A stretch of 64,000 bases of DNA from Pempheris klunzingeri (Eukaryota; Chordata; Actinopteri; Acropomatiformes; Pempheridae), in the NCBI RefSeq assembly GCF_042242105.1, contig NC_092027.1:9265221-9329220 (forward strand). Direction: 5' to 3'. A program made the position numbers and the translations under genes. Under the pieces are notes generated by a model. It did no database searches. It was not told where the DNA came from and saw only the letters and a list, made by a program, of their open reading frames with translations. Every line of letters starts with the position of its first letter. Position 1 is the first letter of the stretch. Shown here in pieces: positions 1-10,123 of this stretch.

Positions 1-662
1 TAAAGCATGCACACGCTCATAGATATGACTATATCTGTAGCGAGAGAATTTAATTCAATATAACTTTATTTATCCCAGTAAGAGCAATCGCAGCCTACAC
101 AGCAGCAGCATCTCACCACCAGACCAGCAGATACACACACACAGCAGATAGAAAAGAAATAAAAGACTTAAAACTAAAAACAGTCAAAGGCTATAAGCTT
201 CAAAAATATATGTATATATGGGGCTGGTGATGAATTGATGAATAAAGGAGAAAACACTGGCCGTGTGTGACTTTAAGTCATCAGTAGGTGTGAATGTGAG
301 AATTGAAGTCGTGTTAAAACGTGTGTGTGTCACGGCCTGCAAACCTAAAGCAGCAAAGTGATCTCCACTAATGGAGGCAGTTTTTTTTTTTATTTGGCAA
401 AAATCCAGAGCCTGCCTGTATTTCATCCCTCTCTGATTTACAAGAGACCTTTCAGAAAGCAGCTGTGGAATAAAATGTAAAGCGAGCAATTATGTGTTTA
501 ATACCTTTACGGTCTTATTTATTAATTTATTTATTTATTATTCGAGTTTTTTTCTGTAAGCAACCCGCTGCTTTAACTGTGTGTTTGTGTGTAATTTGTG
601 GATGGAGGCTGTGGCCTATTTTCACGATGCTGTAAGAAAGAACATCCTCTCCATAATGGCGT

Positions 663-664
<2 letters not shown>

Positions 665-711
<47 letters not shown>

Positions 712-724
712 TGTGTGTGTGTGT
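665..724. repeat. (GT)n microsatellite
   Basis: About 60 bp of GT dinucleotide with one GA interruption, upstream of mir-9. Confidence 0.95.
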
Positions 725-781
725 TAATTAGACATCACACCTCGCTGCTATAACACATTAATTGAAAGCCAGCGATGCCAG

Positions 782-789
782 TGACGTCA
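782..789. promoter_or_regulatory. Perfect CRE palindrome upstream of mir-9
   Basis: TGACGTCA is a full palindromic cAMP-response element, about 1.1 kb 5' of the mir-9 hairpin and just after a (GT)n tract. CREB and REST are described as regulators of a mammalian miR-9 promoter. Use of this site here is an inference. Confidence 0.45.
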
Positions 790-1892
790 CTCTCCTCTCT
801 CGCCAAAGGCCATTTAAAAAAAAGCAGTTTATGGGTATTTATTTATATATTTGTTGTATATTATTTATTTATACTCCAAATATGCTAAAAGGATCTTACT
901 CAAATATCCTCTAATACTTTAAATGAACACGTAATAAATATGGCAGGATGTAAAAATATTGCCTCATGATATATAAACTAAATTAATAAATAGATTCATC
1001 GATTTATTTGCTCTCATTTTGTAATCTCATCAGTTTTTTGGCACAGTTTAGGGGAGACTGTGTCCTTCTGTGCTAATGATATGCTGGACTGAAGACATTC
1101 CTATTGTTTTTAAAACAGTATGTGCAGGGAACATGTGAGAAGGGAAAGTTTTATGCTAATAATATTTAAATAGTGCTCAGGATGGAAGCATTACAGTATT
1201 TTAAGATGAAAAAAAACAATGGGAAGACACAGCAAAAATGTACATTTAAAACTCATCTTGCTGCCTGTACAGTTACTGGTCTTTAAAGTAGACAAAAATA
1301 CTTTTATATACCTTCATGTAGTCTTTGAGTTTTTAGTCCCACTGTAAAATCAGTGCACAAGTTACATTTTTAAGGGATTTCTTCTTTACATTCTGTTGTA
1401 ATATTTCCTATTCAAGCTATTTGTGTAAATTATTCCCCTCAGTGCTATTTCATCCCCGGCTTCTGATGCACCTCATAAAGATCTTTATTGCTGGTGTCTT
1501 TAGTTCAGTGGATACTCGGTTATAATGCTTTGTTTTGAATTCCTATAAGAACCCATTCACATTTCAGCCGTATAAAAAACACTCAATAGCTTGGAAAATG
1601 TGTTTTCCCAGCAGTATCCCTTGTGAATCTTTAGTCATGCTTGTTTTTCATCTCATTTCACTGAGGCGTTTTTAACACCATGTGATAAATCATCTGCATT
1701 AACACTCCAGATTTATGACTATTATTGTCATTATTTCCACCTCTGGAATAAGTGCAAAAACACAATAAATTAGCTTTGTTTTGGTGATTTAGCCCGTTAA
1801 GCATTTTCTCCTGTCATTGTTTGTCCTTTCAGGTGTGTCGCCAGTTGTGTATGTGTGTGTGTTGCTGGCAGAGAGCTGCGTTCGCAGGCCTG

Positions 1893-1981
1893 AGGGGTTG
1901 TCTGTTATCTTTGGTTATCTAGCTGTATGAGTGACGTACATTCTTCATAAAGCTAGATAACCGAAAGTAACAAGAATCCCA
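1893..1981 (+). ncRNA. mir9: mir-9 precursor hairpin
   Basis: This is the miR-9 gene, a regulator of neural progenitor proliferation and neuronal differentiation. The 5p arm (1908-1930) contains GGTTATCTAGCTGTATGA. The 3p arm (1947-1968) contains AAAGCTAGATAACCGAAAG. They are separated by a 16-nt loop, and the stem extends outward through GGGGTT pairing with AATCCC. Both mature arms match the conserved miR-9-5p and miR-9-3p over their full length as I know them. The arm order gives transcription on the + strand. Its neighbours bcan, mrpl24 and hdgf suggest the copy equivalent to mammalian MIR9-1. Vertebrates have several mir-9 loci, so the copy number in the name is an inference. Confidence 0.97.
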
Positions 1982-4484
1982 TTACACGCCTGCACAGGAG
2001 AAGAAAACTAAATTTAAAAAAAGACACTAAATGAACCAGCAGAGAGGAATGAGGTTGGACGATGGACGCTGCCAGCCGATGTCATGAAGGTATGATGCTG
2101 TGTTACATAAGGGCTACATTCAAGGGGGGGGGGGGATCTCATGTGCACCAGGCAACACAAATGATCATTATTAGCATTTCCATTTCTACAAAATACATAT
2201 AACAATCTGTTTGTTGTATATACAAACCACAGTAATGCTGCAGTGGTGGGAAAAAGCTTGTGCTGCTCTGTGGATTCAAACATTGTGCTGGTTGACAAGA
2301 TGATACTGTGTGCCAGTGTGTGAATATGTCCTCACACCAGCTGGCAAAGTATCAGTCAAGGGGTCGACAGGGATGGAAAAGATGAGTTTAACATTTAAGT
2401 TATTATTTGTTCCTCCAAAATATGCACCTGAGTTCACACTGAAAAGCAAAACAGCCAATATACAGTAGCTAATAATAAATCTGTACACGTGCTCCTATTG
2501 AAATTGCAAAAAATGAAAAAACAATCTGATATATTCACACCCAAAACGTAGTTTTTATCTCTTGGAAAATAGAGAATCTTTAGTGGGAACCTTATTGTGC
2601 ACACAGAAGTATTCCCACCACTAATGTGTTGCTTCCACCCTCTCAAATGAGGTGCCTTTCTCTCCATAAATGACATCTCATTGTCTTTGTTTAGAAAGAA
2701 TCCTTTATATCCTGTCCAAACATCTCGCCTCAGGAGGAAATGCATCAAATTGACAACAGTACAATGTTCTGAAAATCAGTTTCACTGTGATGTTAGACCT
2801 CTTCTGAGTCTCTGTGGTGGACGACCATGCAGACCATGCTTTTCGCTAAAGAACGTAGACTGCAGGGATCAGTTAGGGGCCAAATTCAAGCAATGCTGAC
2901 CAGCTATACCAGGCGTATTTTCAAGTTCCCTCCCTGGGTTTTAATCTGCTCTGTGTACCAGGTTAGACCAAACTGTGTGGCCAAAATTGGGCATTTCAGA
3001 ACGTGTTAAGGATGAAAAGCATACAAAACGGACTGTGTGTGATTGACAAACATTTCTGCCACCCATCTCTGACTTGAAAGGTAAACAAATTAAATCCGCA
3101 CAGTCTTTACCTGGTTAATCTGGTGGTTTTGAATCTGAAAAAGGTGTCACTTTACAAAGAAAGAAGCAATTTGCTTGCACAAACTACAACAAAAAGACTG
3201 ATTTGATTTCAAGATTGAGTTTTGTCCTCAAAATCCTGAACCTTCCCTTTCTTTCTCATGCACAACCATACACACATAGTTGCTGATGCCACATAGTTGG
3301 CTAAATCTTGGTTTTAGCACAGTTTTGTTGCCTGAATCATTTTTTAAGGAGGGAAATCTGTTTGTTGCTGTAGTTGTTGTAGTTGTTAGATGAGGTGTGA
3401 ACTACACAAGGTTGGGACACGGAGATGTAGCCCAATAGGATCAGACACCTGCTAAATGGAGGAATCTGTAATGATAAAATGATAAAGATTTGACATTTTT
3501 TTATCCACGTAAATCCAGAAATTAATAACCAAGCAAGAGAGCCTGCAGCCTCATCAGCGTCTTTTCATACAGATCTGACCCTCACAATCACCTCCTCTAT
3601 TTTTGGTGAGTTTTGAGTTTTTGGTGATTCACAAAGGATGATAATGTGCATGCAGCTCTTCTGAGGTTGTAGAGAGCCTGTCCTAAAGGAGCAGCCGTGG
3701 TGAGAGAGGTGAAACAAAACAAAGAACACCTCGAGAGGCAATTAACAGCACTTTGCCATCATTTGGAGCGTCTCCTCTCCAGTTGATGCTCCTCTGCAGT
3801 CAATTTTCTGCTTTCCTCAAGAAGAACCTAATGGACTTTGTCACAATTATGGCAACAGTGGGGCATCAGTGGGGCACAAAGAGGCAGTGGGGAAAGACGG
3901 TGTGTGTGTGTGTGTGTCTCGTTCCATCTCCTGTCTTTAGCTCAACTTTGTTGAGCATAAATACTACAAAGGAACTCTTAAATCTCTTTAAAAGAAGAAA
4001 TCTTTAAAAACAGGGAGTAAATTGTCTTCTCGAACCCTTTAATCTCCATCAAGATTGCACGTACGTCCCACTACGACTCAACTGTCTGTACATCAGTGTA
4101 CAGAAGTCCCCTACATCAATGAAAATAAAGGCTGTAAGATTTTTTACTTAATTGATCTAAAAACTTCCCAATTATGCCGCCTACTCATGCATCCATTGAT
4201 ACAAAGCCAACACTGGCAGTTTAATTTGTTATAGCCGAGATTTATCCAGGGTTTGTTTTTTACGTCTTATTTTTTGGTGGAAAAAAAGGTTCTAAGCTAT
4301 TTTTCTGTTGACCACGTGTTCACACACGCTTTTAGCACCTTAAAGTGACACTGTACTTTCCCCACGCACACTTCCCAACACGCCTCCTCTTTCTCTTCTT
4401 TGCTCTTCCCCTCGTTCATTTAATTTTATTCTTTTCGTTTTTTCCCAGCTTGGATTCTCAGATGGTTGGTTCTGATTTGTATGC

Positions 4485-4510
4485 ATTTGCATAATGAATG
4501 TCATTTGCAT
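4485..4510. promoter_or_regulatory. Paired POU octamers
   Basis: Two copies of ATTTGCAT (4485-4492 and 4503-4510) lie 18 bp apart in the same orientation, with TAATGAAT between them. Octamers bind POU factors such as Brn/Oct proteins. In the flank of mir-9 this could be a neural enhancer. The motif pair is seen; the function is inferred. Confidence 0.35.
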
Positions 4511-4557
4511 GCTCAGGGGCAGACCATACCATGAGAACGGCTGTGTTGGATGGTTGT

Positions 4558-4582
4558 TTGTGTGTGTGTGTGTGTGTGTGTG
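4558..4582. repeat. (GT)n microsatellite
   Basis: A run of about 12 GT units. Confidence 0.9.
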
Positions 4583-4726
4583 TTCATGCATGGGCACATG
4601 TGTGCGGCGTAGATTAAGCACATGTAAATTACACGTTTTTTTTTAAACACAAACAGACCATCACAGGGTGTTGTGTTTTGCACCCACACTGTATAAACAC
4701 TTTGTTCTTCCTCTCTGACATGTGTG

Positions 4727-4728
<2 letters not shown>

Positions 4729-4756
<28 letters not shown>
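4729..4756. repeat. (GT)n microsatellite
   Basis: A GT run with GA interruptions at its left end. Confidence 0.85.
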
Positions 4757-4757
<1 letters not shown>

Positions 4758-5367
4758 CCGTGTGTGGGAGAATTCCTCCTCTATGTGTGGTGCATGTAGG
4801 GCGGCAATCTGATGATCATGCCTCTTTTTGTCTCTGCGCCTCTCTTTTTTTCTGTCTTGGTAACCGTTCAGCAATGTACCGACTAGAAGAATGAAAATAA
4901 GAGACTCCCTCCTCAATCCCATAATCCTCCTCTTCTCCGACCCCTCCCTTGCCAGTTTGTCCTCCTCTCCCACACGGCAAGTCACAGTCCTGCCACCATC
5001 TTAGGTGTTAAGACTGGCACAAAATGGCAGCTGAAAAAGGGGAACGTGGATAGCCAGCGCTGTACCTTCCCCCACTTCATGTTGGCCCCCGATCCTTTCC
5101 GCGCCATTGGTTGCCTCAAGACAGTGTTAATTACTGCCAGTGTGTTAATTGTAGAAATCGCCCCAAGAGACATGCGGGAAGGGATGAGATAGGAGCAAAC
5201 CGTAGAGCCAGTGGCTTTTGAGAGTCGGCAAGCTGGCATTTTTAAGGGCAGCTGCGGTTCCTGCGTCGCTTTCGTTGTGCCCGTCGTCACGCTGCAGACG
5301 CTGACGATCGACCATTTTGTGAATTTCCACAGACGATCTGAAAACTCTCGACTGCTTGGCTTCTGGG

Positions 5368-5402
5368 ACATTAATTAGATTATTCAAAGGGTTTTGATTA
5401 CC
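5368..5402. promoter_or_regulatory. Homeodomain/TCF-like motif cluster
   Basis: TTAATTAG is followed closely by ATTCAAAGG (a TCF/LEF-like site on the opposite strand) and GATTACC. The surrounding 5.15-5.6 kb is more balanced in base composition than the AT-rich flanks and has no coding signal. It is a candidate conserved non-coding element. Only alignment to other fish would settle it. Confidence 0.25.
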
Positions 5403-6875
5403 AAGAGTTAAAATTTGCTTTACTGGTATTATTTGTGTGTGTGGAGCAGTCACACGATATTTACGCTGCAGGCATGTGCAGACAGCTTTGTTTGATGGTG
5501 CGGGGAGAAAAAAACCCACCTACATGCTCCCTGACATGCACAACGAGCCGTAATTAGCAACATAGTGGTCGTCATACATCTGCGCTTGTTACCACACTTC
5601 GTTTTCTCACATGTTCAAAACACTTCTTACAGTGTTTGTTGCCATATGGATTATTTGATAGAGCATCACAAACTTCCACTGATTTCTGAAATGGAGGAAG
5701 GTCTAAACTCTTACTGAAAGTAAGGCAGTGTAATGATAACATTTAAATAATCTAAAAAATACATACCATAATTTCTCCCCATTTTGTTACTGATGAATGA
5801 AAACTTCATTTGTTTCGCCTTATTTTTTAAACTTTCATGATGATTTTTGATGTTTACCATTTGGTATTAAAAATGCTTGTTAGTCCGAGAGATCAGACAA
5901 ATAAACGTCACGATAAATAAAAGAAATACATGTATTTTAGAAGAGAATGCAGCCCTTCAGTTGGTGTGAAAAGATGGAGGAGGAAATGTGTTGTAGTATG
6001 AATCATTAATTTTCAGTGATTTCTGAATCTAAAATTTGTGGTTTAAGTGGAAATAACTCAACATTGATAACCTGAATTATGATACAGTTACTTCTTATTT
6101 TGTTGCTGTTGGATGAACCATCATGCTAACCTTTGTGGCCTTCCTTTGAGCTTCACATGCATACTTTGTGATATACACAAGTTTGGTTCTGAAAGGCTGA
6201 GAAATGTTTTAAATGGTGTGAAAACTTTAAAATTCCCCTAAGTCAGGAGGCTTCTGTGGGCCAGTGGAAATTTAAGCAGGGATTAAGGAGCGAGTAGGAT
6301 CGCCTCCTTCGATGTGGTTTTTCGAACTGACCGCTGAACCTGCCACTCTGGCCACCAGAAAGGACGGACACTCCAGTACGTTCAGGGAGGAAAAAGTGCA
6401 GTGAGTGAATGAGTGGGAGAGCCTGGGAGGAGGGTGGGGACGAGGAGATGGGGGCAGACAGACAAGGAGAGGGAGCCTGCGACAGTGAGATCTCAATAGT
6501 GAGAGGCCTTCTTTGTGTTTCTGTGTGAGGTTTATTTTGGGGGGTGCAGGGGGCGCTAAGAAAGGAGGGGAAGAGGAGAGGGTGGGGATCCTATCCTGGG
6601 CCCTCAGACAAGCGGCACATTGTCCTCCCCAATGTGTGGCGGCACTTGTGGCGTAACGCCATTATTTAGGCCAGTGGAGGGAACGGGGGTCTGGAGACCA
6701 GCTTAACCAAAACTCCAATTAGACCCGGATCGTCCTGATTAATGGATGAGGGAGATTGGTAAACAATGCTGGCCATTGTTAACGCAACCCCCCTTCTCAC
6801 ACACACACACATATACAAACCCCTACCCCACTGGTTTCTTTCACACAGCAGACCCTCCATCCCTACTGCCTCTGA

Positions 6876-6949
<74 letters not shown>
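6876..6949. repeat. (CA)n microsatellite
   Basis: About 74 bp of uninterrupted CA repeat. The apparent open frames here are only His-Thr or Val-Cys repeats. Confidence 0.97.
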
Positions 6950-6951
<2 letters not shown>

Positions 6952-7054
6952 TTGTCTGTCATGCCAGTGCTCAGGGGCCTGCCATTAGCATGCTGCTCTT
7001 GTTTTTGTGTTTCAGTTTTCGCAGCCTTGATTTACAGTTTGGGCTGATCCTCAT

Positions 7055-7062
7055 ATGCAAAT
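7055..7062 (+). promoter_or_regulatory. POU octamer ATGCAAAT
   Basis: A perfect octamer in a stretch (about 6990-7110) with ATTAGCATG and several ATTAAT/TAATTAG motifs and no coding potential. It is the third perfect octamer in the mir-9 flank and a candidate enhancer. Confidence 0.3.
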
Positions 7063-7506
7063 TGGCAGATACTGTATGTGAATTATTAATATCCCCATTG
7101 ATAAATGTAATTAGTTCAAGTAGATTTTTAAAACAAAAACATAAAGTTCATGACAAAAAGTTCACATTTCGCAAACAAAAATAGTACATTTATGAAAAAA
7201 AAGAGGATCACAGCTGAAATTCTAATGATGTGTCCTAAAGTATTGAAAATGCATGAAAAGAATTAATTATAAAAGCAACATTTTGAGTCAGAGTTGTTGC
7301 GTTTAGTTACTTGTGTTTTAAGTTCTACATGGAGCGACTGAACTGACGTGTCTTTCTTCAAAAGCAGCGCGGGGCTCATATGTTAATCACACACCATGCG
7401 ATGCTTGGCTCTGCATTTCAATACGTCCTACTTTATTGTTTTTTTTAAGCATATGCGCTGAATAATTAGCCACCACATAGTCCAATCAGGGGCATGCCAA
7501 TGTGGG

Positions 7507-7520
7507 GTTGCCATGGCGAC
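7507..7520. promoter_or_regulatory. RFX X-box-like palindrome
   Basis: GTTGCCATGGCGAC differs at one base from the perfect RFX palindrome GTTGCCATGGCAAC. CCAAT-type sequences (GTCCAATCAG, GCCAATG) lie within 30 bp on its left. RFX sites mark ciliary and neural regulatory elements. Function here is inferred. Confidence 0.35.
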
Positions 7521-7660
7521 CCCATCAGTTCATACCCTCCCCTCCAACTCCACCACCACCACCTCCTCCTCCTCCCCCTCCTCCTTCTGCCTGGCTGCAA
7601 ACAGGACAGAGAAAAATAAAGCGTGGGAAAAAACACTTGGTGGCTCAGACAATGATAGTG

Positions 7661-7728
7661 GGGGTGAGGAGGAGGGAGGAGGAGAGGAGAGAAGGAGGAA
7701 AGGAGGAGGAGAGAAGAGAAGGAGGTGT
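7661..7728 (+). repeat. Homopurine tract
   Basis: Nearly 70 bases of G/A only (GGA, GGAGGA, GAGAA units), about 75 bp downstream of a pyrimidine tract of CCT and CCA units (7547-7587). Such pairs can form triplex or hairpin DNA. Confidence 0.8.
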
Positions 7729-8779
7729 GATGTTGGTGATTGGGAGAGCAGCTTGTGTCTAGACTGGCAAATACAGACATGGTTGTTTTGGAGTTTGGTG
7801 TTTTTGGGGGTTGGGGGACATATTTTAGCCCGTTTGTCTGGGCTGATAGTGTCTGTGTGTGTGTGTGTTCCCTCTTTTATTAGTGTGCCATCTATGGGCA
7901 GTGAATGGGAGCTTACAGTAGAGCATTAAAAAGGGCAGTAAAGGCCATGCGGACGGCGATACAGTAAACGGTAACAGTGAGCTTTGTGATAAATTATGCC
8001 TGGCTTCGCTCAGTCTGTGTACATGATCCATTAGTCACAAACCGACCGCAATCCTTCCACGTAGTCAACATCTTTAGGAGCTTCCAAGTACGTACATGAA
8101 TTAGAGAAAAATAGCTTTATTATGTTTTTTGTTTTTTTTTACTTTGTCCAAAAAAGCAGATTGTTCCCCAGTAAAATCTGATATAGGTGTCATGTGTTGG
8201 ATTATTAATTGCTTGTGTAGATGTGGAGCCTTATTTAACCAGGACGATTTGTACATGTATTATTAGATAGGAAAGATTCAGAAATCTGTCTTATCAGTAT
8301 ATTAATGAAAAAAAGCGATTGCTGCATGTTTTGGTCTTCCCTGATGCAAAGATTGGGAGGCTGTAGATTAATGTGTTTGTTCTTTATCTTTTAGTTTATT
8401 AAGTGACTGATTTGAACATCTCCTCTGTCTCTTCCTTTAAGGTTTCTGATCACTCTGGAGTTGGGAATCACCTGATTTTTGTCTCAGAAGCTCTTTGGAC
8501 TGCGACTCTGAGTCCGGCGACACTTGCTCCACCCAGGACTACATCATTAACCGCCAATGTACGAGCGGGAATACACGGATTCTGTGAGCGAAGCCATCTC
8601 CAACAACCAGACGGTGGACAGAGTTAAACTATAAAAGGTGGTGATGGATACAAGAGCGACTTTTTCCCTCTGCTTCAATTGAATGTCTCCATCTGAATGA
8701 CGACAGGAGACTTCGATACAAAAGGACAAACTTACATTTGGCCATCATGAGGCTGAAACTGTGAGAGACAGCAAGGTGG

Positions 8780-8783
<4 letters not shown>

Positions 8784-8834
<51 letters not shown>

Positions 8835-8840
8835 GTGTGT
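8784..8840. repeat. (GT)n microsatellite
   Basis: GT repeat of about 57 bp. Together with the (CA)n at 8976-9021 it forms an inverted pair that could fold into a long hairpin in an RNA from this exon. Confidence 0.95.
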
Positions 8841-8975
8841 AGGCCCTATGTGTTGTGTTGTGTTGTACACTGTGTTCTTAGGAATTGCACTGCACAGCTG
8901 TTCAGGAAACATCTGCACCAGATTTTTCATGTAGGTCAGAGCTTAGATCACGCTTTCTCACACACACGCACGCGT

Positions 8976-9021
<46 letters not shown>
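8976..9021. repeat. (CA)n microsatellite
   Basis: CA repeat of about 46 bp, complementary to the GT array 140 bp upstream. Confidence 0.95.
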
Positions 9022-9024
<3 letters not shown>

Positions 9025-10117
9025 CATTTGGGATTTAAAGCAATATCATAAAGGAGGAAAACGGTTGAAAGGTTAGATGATGACAAGAGTAGTTGCTGTG
9101 GTGTTTTGAATTATTAGTGTTATTCATTAGTTTATCAATTTACTTTTATGTAGATTGAAACATTTTTTATAGATCTTAAATCCTAGATTTTAAATATTTT
9201 CTTCTTTCATATTCTACTTGTTTCTCTTTATTTCAGCTAGCATTTAAATTTGTCTCTGTTTCATGTAAACCTTTAGATGGCTCAGTGTCGACAATCTGTG
9301 TGACAAGATTTCTTGAAACATTTGAAATCATTTTTCTGGTCCACTGTCAGAAAGGTTTTAGGACTTGATCTATCAACTCTTAATTCTACATCAATCCTTC
9401 AGATGAGTTTATTTTTTATACAGTAATTTTTTTCCAATTTCATTTTTCAGTTGTGTTTTTATTTTTAGTTACATGTCCACAACAGGAAGCATTTTGTGCA
9501 ATGAGATTGTCAACACGTTTACTTTTATCTATGCAAAAGAAATGAGTGGGAGGTTTTGTTTAAGTTGCACATGAATTACATTGTTAAGTTTGCACATTAG
9601 CAGCTAAATATACGGGTTCAGTTTGTGTCCACAGGGAGAAATGTGGTGACTTGTGATGTCCTACTAATATGCACTATGAGCACAGGTGCAATGTGTGATG
9701 TGTGTGTGCTAAGCTGTAGCAGAAGGGTGTTTTTCAGAAGATTTGATTAGAAATAATGAATACAATCCTTACTAGCAGAAGAGTAGTTTTCTTTTGTTGA
9801 TTTAATCAGTAATCTTTTTCTGAGACTAAGAAATCTGGGTTTATTCAACATTTTATTTGTTCAATCAACTCCTCTAATTATACAACATGAATGCTTGAAT
9901 GCACATGATTGTGTTTTGATCTAATGTGGAGAACTTGTGGATATGTGCAATACATTTTATGCAATTTGAAAAATTATTAATGTCAATGATTATATCATAA
10001 TGCACTATGAACGACTGTTTCTGAAGTCTTCTTATAAGCATGATTTGCACATGAGCTGCTGTTGATGTGCTCGATGCCTGTACTATGCAACTGTTTGTAC
10101 TGCATTTATTTTAAATC

Positions 10118-10123
10118 AATAAA
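10118..10123 (+). terminator. Poly(A) signal of the candidate host transcript
   Basis: AATAAA, followed about 30-60 bp later by GCTTGTGTGTGG and GGGTGT, the usual GU-rich downstream element. Confidence 0.5.

Noticed and set aside
6666..7047. Several open frames across the (CA)n array
   Set aside because: They are dinucleotide-repeat artefacts (Thr-His or Cys-Val runs) with no coding context.
7502..7929. 138-codon + strand frame across the GGA tract
   Set aside because: Low-complexity translation of homopurine sequence. No start context, homology or splice support.
8559..8634. Small + strand frame MYEREYTDSVSEAISNNQ and so on
   Set aside because: Only 25 codons with a stop just upstream in frame and no family I recognise. 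Treated as part of a non-coding exon.
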